Shown piece by piece: positions 10,301-19,124 of a stretch of 64,000 bases of DNA; positions within the stretch are counted from its first letter, which is position 1, and each line of letters begins with the position of its first letter. The translations under genes were made by a program, and so were the position numbers. The notes under the pieces are model-generated. The model saw only the letters and a program-made list of their open reading frames with translations, searched no databases and was not told where the DNA came from. The stretch is from Raphanus sativus (Eukaryota > Streptophyta > Magnoliopsida > Brassicales > Brassicaceae): assembly GCF_000801105.2 (NCBI RefSeq), contig NC_079519.1, positions 9,174,668 through 9,238,667 on the forward strand, in the 5' to 3' direction.

Positions 10301-11881
10301 GAACCTCTTCACTACAAAGATGCTGTGGAAGATGAGAATTGGCGATTTGCTGTAGAAGATGAAATCGTAGCACTTGATGAAAGAGATACTTGGACAGTCG
10401 TGACTTTACCAGCAGGCAAGAAAGCTCTAGGCTGCAAATGGGTCTTTCGCCTTAAATTCAACGCCGACGGTACACTCGGCAGATACAAAGCACGACTAGT
10501 GGTCCTTGGCAACAATCAAGAAGAAGGTATTGACTATACTGAGACTTTCGCACCGGTCGCGAAAATGGTAACAGTACGATCCTTTTTGAAGCAAGCCGTC
10601 GCAAATGACTGGGAGGTTTACCAAATGGACGTCCACAACGCCTTTCTCCATGGAGATCTTGAAGAGGAGGTGTATATGCAATTTCCTCCGGGTTTTCGCA
10701 CAAATGACAAAACCAAGGTCTGTCGTCTCAAGAAGTCATTATATGGCTTAAAACAGTCTCCTCGATGCTGGTTCGCTAAACTCGCTACTTCTCTACTTGA
10801 GTATGGGTTCGAAAAGAATGGCAAAGACCACTCTCTGTTTACACTGAATCGCGATGGCATCAGGATACACGTGCTGGTCTACGTTGACGATCTTATCATT
10901 ACTGGCAATTCCAAAACAGAGATCGACAAGTTCAAAGATTACTTGAGCTCATGCTTCAAGATGAAGGATCTCGGAGTCCTACGATACTTCTTGGGCATCG
11001 AGGTCGCTCGTAGTCCGACCGGTATGTATCTATGTCAACGGAAATACTCGCTGGACATTATCTCCGACACAGGACTGCTCGGGGTGAAGCCTGCTACATT
11101 TCCTCTCGAACAGAATCACAAGCTCCTACACGACGATGGTGAACTTATGGACGAACCATTCAGATACCGTCGCCTCATCGGTAGGCTTATTTACTTGAGT
11201 AATACCAGGCCCGAGATGAGCTACGCGATTCATGTCTTATCTCAGTTCATGCAAAAACCCAGAGCAGCACATTGGGAGGCAGCTCTGCGAGTCGTCAGAT
11301 ATCTGAAAAACAGTCCTGGCCAAAGAATATTGCTCCAAGCGAACACAGATTTATCTCTCACTGCCTGGTGTGACTCAGACTGGGGAGGATGTCCTGCAAC
11401 AAGGAGATCGTTAACTGGTTGGTTCATTCAACTTGGCGGCTCTCCCATCTCCTGGAAAACACAGAAGCAGGACGTCGTCTCTCGCTCCTCTACCGAAGCG
11501 GAATATCGTGCAATGGCTGACACAGTCAGTGAGTTACTGTCTCTGCGTGAGCTTCTTCCTAGTCTTGGCATCAACTGTGATGCACCGATTGTTCTCCACT
11601 CAGACAGCTTGTCGGCAATAAATCTGGCTGCAAACCCTGTTACTCATACTCGCACAAAGCATGTTGGAATGGACTGTCACTTCATCCATGACGAGATACT
11701 GCGACGTACTATAGCCATAAAACATGTCTTCACCAAGACTCAGCTTGCAGATATTCTCACAAAAGCTCTAGGGAGGAAGGAGTTTGAAGGTTTCTTGTCC
11801 AAGTTGGGTGTTTGTAACCTCCACACTCCAACTTGGGGGGGGGGGGGGGGGGGGTATTGGGCCTCGACCTTAGGCCCATAA
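7349..11881 (+). CDS. Copia gag-pol polyprotein, uninterrupted
   Basis: A single 1,510-codon frame covers the full Copia domain order. Gag occupies the N-terminus, with a CX2CX4HX4C zinc knuckle at residues 257-270. The aspartic protease motif DTGAS is at 381-385. GAG-pre-integrase follows (H508 and H513), then the integrase core with candidate catalytic D567, D630 and E664. Reverse transcriptase carries YVDD at 1178-1181, and RNase H begins around WCDSDWGG. The integrase zinc finger appears to lack its first cysteine: Ser537 stands where CX2C is expected before Cys540. The frame has no stop before the polypurine tract. It reads through a G20 run and ends 27 bases inside the 3' LTR. The start is the first ATG after the primer-binding site. 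The frame looks recently mobile, but the Ser537 change may impair integration. Confidence 0.95.
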   Translation: MATETHDETSSQTRSRVEVKRRTISPYDLTAGDNPGTIISKPPLRGPNYDERSASIRLALKARKKFGFADGSIAKPSEESEDFEDWCANNALVVSWIKLTIEESLCSTLSHSEDASNLWTQIQRRFAMKNGQRVQRLKTELSNCRQQGTAIEAYYGKLTKLWTSLADYQQAKTIEELEKQHEEDKLHQFLMGIDDSLYGTVKSSLLSRTPLPSLDEAYNTLVQDEESKSLSKLHEDKTGGVSFAVQTQTRNQQPLTCTLCGRHGHLAENCFKKIGYPAWWGERTRNKSGSTTQHHSAAGSQSKGKTQEPARANHVSASHVGSSSVGPYASLNSVITPADRVGFSGLNDQQWKTLVNMLNERNSTPHDHRSGNFFLESWIIDTGASNHMTGSLDYLTDVCDMAPMLIKLPDGRFTTSYRQGTVAMGSSLSLKNVFYVDGLHCHLISVSHLTRDRQCIFQISDRLCLVHDRTTRALIGVSEQLNGLYFFRGMDVAAVARCANHSTLELWHSRLGHLSSKALEQLRVPDLSNSVFDFKTSEVCIRSKQTRDSFPSSSNKTTMAFELIHCDLWGPYRTTSICGSNYFLTILDDYTRTVWIYLLPNKQAAPQHLRNFVALVERQFSTPVKRLRSDNGTEFTCLTGFFEQKGIIHETSCVGTPQQNGRVERKHRHLLNVARALRFQSSLPVEFWSYCILTAGYLINRTPTAVLEGKTPFEMLYKKQPPLNHLKVMGCLCYVHNQKRGGDKFESRTNKSVFLGYPFGKKSWRVYNLETGIVSVSRDVIFCEQEYPFTDPSVIEQFTNPSSIQPTSSGFIEDDFFDLPDSAPEQDDTVQTPAEDNTTDNVISADLPRNTDQAATAADDEPVPLPVHTDTTANDEPAQSPIHTDTAADDEQTPSHVHTDTAPPPEVSHTTPAEQIQTVPTTEPIALGCGLRQRKPPTKLADYVSTLLHQPYPTDTPYPISNYLSSSSFSDQYQAYVHAITSAIEPLHYKDAVEDENWRFAVEDEIVALDERDTWTVVTLPAGKKALGCKWVFRLKFNADGTLGRYKARLVVLGNNQEEGIDYTETFAPVAKMVTVRSFLKQAVANDWEVYQMDVHNAFLHGDLEEEVYMQFPPGFRTNDKTKVCRLKKSLYGLKQSPRCWFAKLATSLLEYGFEKNGKDHSLFTLNRDGIRIHVLVYVDDLIITGNSKTEIDKFKDYLSSCFKMKDLGVLRYFLGIEVARSPTGMYLCQRKYSLDIISDTGLLGVKPATFPLEQNHKLLHDDGELMDEPFRYRRLIGRLIYLSNTRPEMSYAIHVLSQFMQKPRAAHWEAALRVVRYLKNSPGQRILLQANTDLSLTAWCDSDWGGCPATRRSLTGWFIQLGGSPISWKTQKQDVVSRSSTEAEYRAMADTVSELLSLRELLPSLGINCDAPIVLHSDSLSAINLAANPVTHTRTKHVGMDCHFIHDEILRRTIAIKHVFTKTQLADILTKALGRKEFEGFLSKLGVCNLHTPTWGGGGGGYWASTLGP
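11835..11854. repeat. G20 homopolymer at the polypurine-tract position
   Basis: Twenty consecutive G residues lie immediately before the 3' LTR, where Copia elements normally have a short mixed purine tract. The run sits inside the polyprotein frame, so its length sets where translation ends. Confidence 0.9.
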
Positions 11882-11997
11882 ATATAACTTCTAGGTTATA
11901 CCGTTGTATACGTGAAACTCTTGTATATAGGCATTTACCGCTGCACAATATCAATCTAACAATCCCATTTACAACCTCTAAGGTTCTTGACAAAATG

Positions 11998-13523
11998 TAT
12001 ACCTTCTGTTTTTGAATAGTTTAATACATATTTTCAAGGTTTTATATAATTTTACTGAATAATGAAATACTTTCTCGGCTTTAGGTCCCCGGCTAGCTTC
12101 GCACGGCACTGTACCTGTCATATACGTTTTACTGAATAATGAAATACAACGCTGCCGTATCACCACCGCAATTCTCACCGGAAAAACCCCAAGAGAAATC
12201 AGTCACTTCCGTAGAATCCAATCTTTCTCTATCACCGTGTTTCCCAGAATGACTCACACAGTCAAATAACTCGTCACACTAACTAGATAATAACCGTAGA
12301 AACGGCCTCCAGCAGTGGACCCCACTCTGTAACACTCTCGATAACGCAAAAAAGACAACATGATACGACGGCGTTTTACATTTAAAATTAAATCTCCTAA
12401 ACGGGAATGCAATTACAATTACCAATCAGAGCAACTCCGGTTCTGATTTTCTTGAGTCTTCACAACCAACTTCCTACAGAAAGATACGATGAACACAAAT
12501 TCTGAAGCTGAACAGTTGAACGGTTCATCATCTTCAATGTAAAGCTTCATACACTTCGCGAAAATCAGAGTCTTTACAGAAGGAAACTACAGTCAAAGAT
12601 AGCAAGATGAAGAAGGTTCATATGGCGTGAACAATCACTATGAAGATACCGTTTAGTCACTTCCTCCTCCGTCAAAAGCTCGCCGGAGCACAAGTCCCCC
12701 TCCAATTCCTGTCCTAAACCGTTTCGGTTCACGGAATCCAAATTGGTCATAAGTCACCGGTTTGGAGAGAGGCGAAAATGGTGGATCATAGCAATCTTTA
12801 GATAGAAATAGAGCTCTGAGACTTTTTCTTTTTGATTAAAACGTTTCTTTCTTCTGCTAAAGGTTTCACGAAGGGTCTAATTCGATAGCCAGCAAAAGCT
12901 TTACAGAATAAGAAGTAATTTTCTATTTTACATTTGGCCCTTTGAGCCTCTTTGATAAGGGAAGAAAGGGAAATGGACAAAAATAACAGTGTGTCAACTC
13001 TCTCCTCCACCTCCAAAAAAGACAAATCCTGTTCTCTGTATCTCTCTCTCCTCCACACCTCGTTAGTTCGACATGTTACTGAGGGAGTAACCTAGCTTCA
13101 ACACGTGGCTGTCTCTGAAAGTTTTAAACTTTTAATCCATCCTTTTGGCTCACCACGATGCCGTTTTAAGAAATATGATCATTCAATACTTTTGTCAGTT
13201 TTGTCTCCTCCTCCTCGATCATCATCACACATCTATCTGGCTACCTACCTATATCATTTATTTATTTTATTTTTATAACACTACTTACACGGTAATATAT
13301 AAAATTATAAATATAAGTGCACCCAAAACAAATTATAATAATTATCCACTATGAACGTTATATTCAAGACCTTTAGCGGAGATGAAAAATTAACTCATAC
13401 AGGCTCAATTGCTGTAATGATAGTAACATCAAAACAAGTGGTAAAGATATTTGTGATTATCCTTCATTTTTTGTTTCATGGACACTTGTCATGGCCTCCC
13501 TAAAATGATAATATCAACACTAT
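11998..13523. other. Non-coding DNA between Copia and hAT MITE, copy A
   Basis: No complete gene is seen. A 21-bp direct repeat (TTTTACTGAATAATGAAATA plus C) occurs at 12,050 and 12,127. A possible exon fragment on the minus strand is listed separately. An 86-codon minus-strand frame at 12,798-13,058 has no recognisable domain and is probably the 5' untranslated part of that fragment. Similarity to copy B changes from about 98 to over 99.8 percent near 12,550. Confidence 0.6.
12650..12750 (-). pseudogene. Possible first-exon gene fragment, copy A
   Basis: On the minus strand an ATG at 12,750 opens a frame beginning MTNLDSVNRNGLGQELEGD and ending TEEEVTK next to a plausible GT donor (GTATCTTC). 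The upstream DNA (to about 13,060) is GA-rich, like a plant 5' untranslated region. No following exon was found before the Copia element or, in copy B, before the expansin remnant. I do not recognise the protein. It may be a truncated gene piece or chance. Confidence 0.25.
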
Positions 13524-14281
13524 CAGGGACGAATCCAGAAAATCATTTAATATAGGGCAGAATATATAAATCGGAATTTTTTAATCACAACTAATATCAT
13601 AAAATTATATAATGCACATAGTAATTTCATTATAAAAATATTATTTTTAATTTTTATGTTGTTCTAACTATTGAAAAATAAACCTAATAAAATTATTGTT
13701 AAAGTTAAATATTAATATATTATAATTTTTTATTTTGAAAAAAGTAATATTAAAAAGTGATTGAAATACTGTAAATTGGATACCGACTTTCTTTGAAAAT
13801 AAATAAAAATACCTTAACATTTGAGTTTTGTAGATTATTGTTTAGGGTTTAATATTTAAAAGATAAATTTAGATTTATAAATTTTTATAAATAGTTTTAA
13901 GAGAGTTAGTTATCCATTTTTATCACAAATTTAAAATATTTTTTTAAATAATCATTTTATATATAAATTTGAAAAGTGATATCAAATTTGTGATAAAACT
14001 AGAATTTTTCTATTGAAAACAGAAAATAAAACAGTTATTAAAAATAGTTACAGTAGTGAAATCAAAAGAAAATATTTGATGGAATAATAATTAAAAGTTT
14101 GTAGAAAAATTGAAAGTAAAAAAATGCAATTAGTGGGTTCGAACTTAGACTGGGTGGAGCACATATATCGCTCATGACCAAACCAGCCAAGTAGCTCTTT
14201 CTGTATTATAGTTACATAATAATTATTATCAAGGAGTATGGGGCACGTGCCACAGGTGGTCCCTGCGTGGGTCCGCCCCTG
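13524..14281. mobile_element. hAT-type MITE, copy A
   Basis: This 758-bp element starts CAGGGACGAATCCA and ends TGGGTCCGCCCCTG, which are imperfect terminal inverted repeats. It has an exact 8-bp target duplication AACACTAT (13,516-13,523 and 14,282-14,289), diagnostic of the hAT superfamily. It has no transposase. Near the right end, on the minus strand, is a tRNA-like pair: box A-like TACTTGGCTGGTTTGG and box B-like AAGTTCGAACCC. Confidence 0.9.
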
Positions 14282-14520
14282 AACACTATCATGTATTTTC
14301 TCAGAGCATTTCCATTAGTGAACCCCCTTGGAATTCACATGAATTTTTTAATATTTTTTTGGTGGGACCGTGAATAGTGATGAACCTATATTTATTTTGC
14401 GGTTCTATTAGTAAACCTGAATATGAGGTTTTTAAGAATAAAATAATATATTTAAAATTTTTTTTAAAGCTCTTATTTAATAGAAGTTTCTATTTAATAC
14501 AATGAGAATTCATACAAAGA

Positions 14521-15822
14521 TTATTCATCTAAATTACCAAATCTTTGCCATATATTTTCAACTAAATCGGCTTTCAAACGATCATGTATATGTTGATTCC
14601 GAATTTGATTGTGAATGCCATGCCTATTAACGAAGTTGGAAGGGGTGGCCGTAGGTTGCGAGACTTCAACCTGTGAACTTCTGCTTGACTCTCCAGTTTC
14701 GAACTCAGATGTATCATACAGATTATATGAGTTTCGTTCGTTCTCTACTATCATATTGTAAAGTATGACACAAGTGCTCATAATCTTTCTAATCTTTTCG
14801 TTGTCCCATAGTAGAGCCGGGTTTTTTACTATTGCAAACCTCGATTGCAAAACTCTGAAAGCACGTTCGACATCTTTTCTGGCGAATTCTTGTTGTTCAG
14901 CAAAAAGCTTGGCTTTACTACCTTGAGGTAGTGAGATGGATTGTATAAATGTTGACCATTTCGGATTGATTTCGTCTGTAAGGTAGTACGCCATACGATA
15001 ATTTTGGCCGTTGACCGTAAAATTAACTTTAGGAGCTCGACCTTCTAAAATGTCAGAAAAAACTTGTGAACGCTGGAGAACATTAATATCGTTAAGGGTA
15101 TCTGGTAAACCGAAAAATGCGTGCCATATCCAAAGATCCTATGATGCCACAGCCTCTAAGACAATTGTCGGCTTTCCGTGACCTCGTGTGTACTGTCCTC
15201 TCCAAGACCTTAGGCAGTTTTTCCACTCCAAATGCATACAGTCGATGCTGCCTATCATTCCTGAAAATCCGCGAACCTCTCCAATATCGAGTAATCGATG
15301 AAGATCCTCTGATGTAGGTTTTCGTAGATACTCATCTCCAAACAATTGTATTATCCCTTCGTTGAATTTTTCCAAACATAAAAATGCAGTACTCTCACCA
15401 AGTCGGAGATATTCGTCATACGTATCTGATGCTTGACCATATGCGAGCATACATATAACTCCAGTACACATTTGAAGTGCAGATAGCCCGTACCTCCCGT
15501 GAGCATTTCGTCTTTGCTCAAAGTATGGAACTTCATTACTTATGCGATCGACAATGGAAAGGAACAATGGCTTGTTCATTCGAAAACACCGCCTAAATAT
15601 TTCTGGTGGGTATGTAGGATGTTCACTGAAATAGTCGTTCCATAGTTGATTGTGTCCTTGTTCCCGCTCTCTTTCGATATAAGCTTGTTTGTTCTGCTTG
15701 TTGGCTGCACCATGAACGATTGCGTCGTACATTTGACCAAATTTTTGGTCGAACATATCTTCAAAAGTGTCGTCTATTTGATCATCTATGACATCATCTT
15801 CATAAGACGATGGGGAAGACAT
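14521..15822 (-). pseudogene. Harbinger (HARBI1-like) DDE transposase, one nonsense codon, copy A
   Basis: Two open stretches (15,139-15,822 and 14,521-14,994) lie in the same frame and are separated only by a TAG at 15,139-15,141 (codon 228) followed by an open stretch without a methionine. Counted through, the frame has 433 codons, about the usual size for a plant Harbinger transposase. The DDE triad is visible: D194 in SIDCMH, D245 in the TLNDINVL segment after the stop, and E319 in RKDVERAF. The protein would cut and join the element ends, normally with the Myb-like partner encoded upstream on the same strand. The amber codon makes the gene defective unless read through. Confidence 0.9.
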
Positions 15823-16584
15823 TTTTTTGGTTGAGTGTTTAGAAAAGAAATAGAGAAATATAAAAGAAAAAGAGTTGAGAAATAGAAAAATAGAGAAATA
15901 GAGAATTGAGAAATAGAGTAATATTTGTTGATTAAGTATATTTCAAAAGAAAAAGAGAGACAAGTTGAAAACAAATAGATTAAGTGTTTATAAAAGAAAT
16001 AGAGAATTGAGAAATAGAGAAATATGGTTGAGTGTTTTTAAAAGAAAAAGAGAATAGAGAAACAGAGAAATATGGTTGAGTGTTGAAAGAATTTGAGACA
16101 ATTTGATGCAAGAGAAGTTGCAAGTGACTGATGAAACAAGTGCAAAATGACTTAATTTATAGAGTTTGTTATCCTAACCCGTGAGAGAAAATAGACAAGT
16201 ACAAGAGAAATGTTACATAACCCGTGAGTTCGAAAATATAATAAATTTGACAAGTGCAGAGACAAACAAAATACTGCATTAGTCAAGTACACTGAAACAA
16301 GTACACTACAACATCCCGTGAAACACAGAACAGATCCCGTGAAGCAGTAAAGCAGTAGAGTAAGCAAACCAGTACAACCCGTGAAGCCAGTAGAACCCGT
16401 GACCTGCAAAAGAAAACAAAACAAAGTTAGTAAACCAGTTTACATTTCAGAAACCAAGCAAGCAAGCATTGAAAGCAATCAATCAAGTTAATAAAAAACC
16501 AATTCAGAAACCAAGCAAGCAAGCATTGAAAGCAATCAATCAGATTAATAAAAAACCAATTTCAGAAACCAACCAACCAAGCAG

Positions 16585-17376
16585 TCAAACCAATTCAGAA
16601 ACGAGTTTGTCCTTGAGAGACATTTCTGTATCAGAAAGTGGATCTTTTCGGGTAAGGAGACGCTCAAGGAGTCTCCTTTTCGAAATGGCATCTTTCACCC
16701 CTAGCATGGTCTGTAACTGATCATAAGCTTCATTGCCACGCTTCTTGCGTTTGGCTGCTTTAACACCAGGATGCCTAACCTCTTTGAACTCAGGTTCCAC
16801 CTCCGCAGCTTCCTTCCTTTTGTCCTTTGCACTATCTTTGGAGTTTGATTTCCACTTCTGATCATACCGAAGTTCCCTCCACGCATGCTCAAGTCCGAAC
16901 TTGGACCCGTAGTCATTTAAGTAGATGTCAGGAGCAGCCTTCATGACATCATTCTCTTTTTGGCCACTTGCTTGCTCCTTCAACGCGGCCTCATAGCTTC
17001 CCACAAACCTGCAGACATACTCGTTCAATATGCCCCACCTCTGCTTACACTGATTTAACTCTCTAGGCGCAAAGCCACAGAGTTGAGGGCTACCATTGTA
17101 ATACTCTTCTATTCTCTTCCAAAATGCCCCTGCCTTCTGGTCGGTGCTGACAATCGGATCCTTGCTGGTGTTCAACCAAGCACTGATCAGCACAATATCT
17201 TCTTTTGGTGACCACTTCCTCCTTTCCGAGGGTTTAGGAACCTGGGAACACTCTACGTGGGTGTTTTTACCGGTTTGGGATGTTAATAGGTTAACAAACC
17301 AGGCTGGGGTTAGGGAAGAAGGTTGCATTTTGGTTTGGATTTGGTGTTTTTTAAGTTCGTTTCTGTTTTCTAACAA
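16585..17376 (-). CDS. Harbinger Myb/SANT-like accessory protein, copy A
   Basis: An uninterrupted 263-residue frame. Residues about 50-115 form a Myb/SANT-like domain (RRKWSPKEDIVLISAWLNTS, FWKRIEEYYN, CKQRW) of the kind found in the second protein of PIF/Harbinger elements and in related plant proteins. The C-terminal half is charged and basic (DKRKEAAEVE, AAKRKKRGNEAYDQL). Family members bind element ends and help import the transposase into the nucleus. It lies 0.76 kb upstream of the transposase on the same strand. It is still open although the transposase has a nonsense codon. The frame starts at the first ATG, and the sequence before the Myb domain is variable. Confidence 0.85.
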   Translation of the reverse strand: MLENRNELKKHQIQTKMQPSSLTPAWFVNLLTSQTGKNTHVECSQVPKPSERRKWSPKEDIVLISAWLNTSKDPIVSTDQKAGAFWKRIEEYYNGSPQLCGFAPRELNQCKQRWGILNEYVCRFVGSYEAALKEQASGQKENDVMKAAPDIYLNDYGSKFGLEHAWRELRYDQKWKSNSKDSAKDKRKEAAEVEPEFKEVRHPGVKAAKRKKRGNEAYDQLQTMLGVKDAISKRRLLERLLTRKDPLSDTEMSLKDKLVSELV

Positions 17377-17710
17377 GAATTTACTATGTTTTTATACTAG
17401 TTTTAGCAATGAAAGTATATAAGAAACATTAATTATTTTACTAACACTACAACTACCAAACATTGATTATTTTTCTAAGCTAACAGCTAGTTCACAGAAA
17501 GCATTGAATACGCATCAAATCACAGCAACCAACCACATAGTTAATGAGTTATTAACTAAAGCTAAGTAACAACTATGTCTAGTTCTAGTTCGAGTTGTGG
17601 TTGTAGTTCGAGTTCTACTTCTAGTTCGAGTTCTACTTCTAGTTCGTCATTCGGTTACCATAAAAACATAAAAATTCAGTTCGAGTCTGACCTGATGCTT
17701 TTCGAGGTCC

Positions 17711-18332
17711 TCATTCGAAGCAGAGCTTCTCCAGGTGATCTACCTGCACTGTGAGGTTATAAACCTCTGCCTGCATCAATCGCAACAAAAAGAAAGCATC
17801 AAGACTGAACCCAATAAATTGTATATAAACTGCATATGTTTTTAGAACTAACTGCAAGTGTATTTATCCTAACCAAGAAAGTAATTAAATTGTTCAAGAA
17901 AATACCTTCAGTCGCTCAATCTGTTTATTGAGATCCGGAACCACCTTCATCACCTGCTCCGCCTCCTCCACACGCCTAGTCAGGCGTTCGATCTCCTCCT
18001 GGACACCTGCCACTCAAGGCTGACGATAATGGAGCCCATCAGCCTTGTTTAAACCACAAAAAAATATCAACACCGTTTGCCTGGTACTTTAAAACACAAA
18101 AAAATACAAAACATTAACAGAGACAACTTGCCTGGTACTTTGAGCAGCTGAAGAACCACTTCTCCGGAAGAGAGTCGAACTCCTCCTTACCTCGAACCTC
18201 GTCAATGATCCTCCCACCACAAGCACACCTTCTCGGAATGCCATATTCTGAAGCCGCAACGAATTGTAGCATGTTGATGTGCTCCTTTAGAATCTTTCTG
18301 TCTCTTATATTTTCTGCGGGTTCCATCTGCAC
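17711..18332 (-). pseudogene. GRF-type zinc finger and coiled-coil gene inside Harbinger, copy A
   Basis: Three exons can be placed on the minus strand. Exon 1 (18,332 to about 18,132) has a GRF-like zinc-finger start, GIPRRCACGGRI and then EKWFFSCSKYQ. Exon 2 (18,043-17,906) has GLHYRQP followed by a coiled coil, EEIERLTRRVEEAEQVMK. Exon 3 (17,770-17,711) has EVYNLTVQVDHLEKL and a TGA stop. This layout resembles the plant family of short GRF-finger proteins with a C-terminal coiled coil. A TGA at 18,014-18,016 replaces the tryptophan expected after HYRQP. The donor after exon 1 would be GC rather than GT, so splicing is uncertain. Function is unknown; GRF fingers are generally thought to bind nucleic acid. 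Confidence 0.7.
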
Positions 18333-19124
18333 ATTATATGTTAATTATTAGAACCCAAACAAGAAAGAAACGAATCCGCAACGATTTGTAGAACCCAAAC
18401 AAGAAAGCCCCTTAATCGAAATTGAAATCGAACCCTAAAACGATTTGGAAATCAAAACCTAAATCGAATTGGAAATAAAATCCTAAATCGGACCCTATAG
18501 ATGATTAACAACCTTAAAATGAAAGCCACAACTCGAATTAGAACCCTAACACGAAATCCCCAAATCGATTTGAACTTTACGAGATCCCTTTCAATGTGAA
18601 AAAAAGGATTTTAACCGGTGAATCTACGCGAGGATTACCTGAGCTTGTCGAAGGGACACTACGTCGTCGATTTATCGGAGAAGATGACCGGATTTTGAGC
18701 TTCGCAGGAGGAATCGCCAAAATCGCCGAGGAGACACACGAAACCCTAGTTTTTCAAGAGAGCAAAGAAAATGAAACCTCTCTCTTCAATCCCGTGTTTC
18801 TTCAGTATGTACGCAAGATCGCGTCTCCAATGGCAGCAAGACACATGGAGTGAGACGGATTCATACGGGCTCACTCATAAGAGACTAGCTCGCCGATTTT
18901 AACCCATTTCTTTTTTTTTTAATTTTCGGGTCTAAGAACCTGAGCCATGAACCGTATTAAAAACTCTAATGGAGATGCTCCCATTATAAATAAATGTACT
19001 AAAGATAGTAACTAAAACAAATAAAATCAACATAATTAAAGATAGACTAATAGCACAAAACATTCTAAAAAACAGAACGAATACAGTGGTTGTTCTAAAC
19101 ATGAAAGCAAACTAAGCATGAAAG

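Larger units (their letters stand above)
7127..11992 (+). mobile_element. Complete Ty1/Copia retrotransposon
   Basis: This 4,866-bp element has two 138-bp LTRs (7,127-7,264 and 11,855-11,992) and a 5-bp target duplication AAATG (7,122-7,126 and 11,993-11,997). The LTRs begin TATTGGG and end TTGACA, so the first dinucleotide is TA rather than the usual TG in both. The primer-binding site TGGTATCAGAGC (7,265-7,276) matches the initiator-methionine tRNA type used by plant Copia elements. The LTRs differ at 6 of 138 positions (five transitions, one transversion). The unoccupied target is intact in copy B at about 30,960. A TATA-like TTGTATATAGG lies in each LTR. Confidence 0.97.
14304..18980 (-). 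mobile_element. PIF/Harbinger transposon, copy A
   Basis: This 4,677-bp element is bounded by terminal inverted repeats GAGCATTTCCATTAG (left) and, inverted, GAGCATCTCCATTAG (right). The adjacent triplets are TCA and CCA, so any 3-bp target duplication is imperfect. All genes read on the minus strand: a transposase (one nonsense codon), the Myb/SANT-like second protein typical of Harbinger, and an additional GRF-zinc-finger plus coiled-coil gene. Low-complexity tracts include GAGAAATAGAGAA repeats (15,829-16,090), six CCCGTGA motifs (16,180-16,400), a 57-bp unit repeated at 16,448, 16,505 and 16,563, and a CTAGTTCGAGTTCTACTT-type minisatellite (17,578-17,650). Confidence 0.9.

Noticed and set aside
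12798..13058. 86-codon minus-strand ORF, present identically in copy B
   Set aside because: Identity only reflects the recent duplication or conversion; low-complexity GA-rich DNA, no family match.
15646..15834. 62-codon plus-strand ORF (and 34,615-34,803)
   Set aside because: Antisense to the transposase reading frame; no independent support.
18596..18853. 85-codon plus-strand ORF in the Harbinger element (also 37,565-37,822)
   Set aside because: It is opposite to all other genes of the element and overlies what looks like their 5' leader; no recognisable domain.
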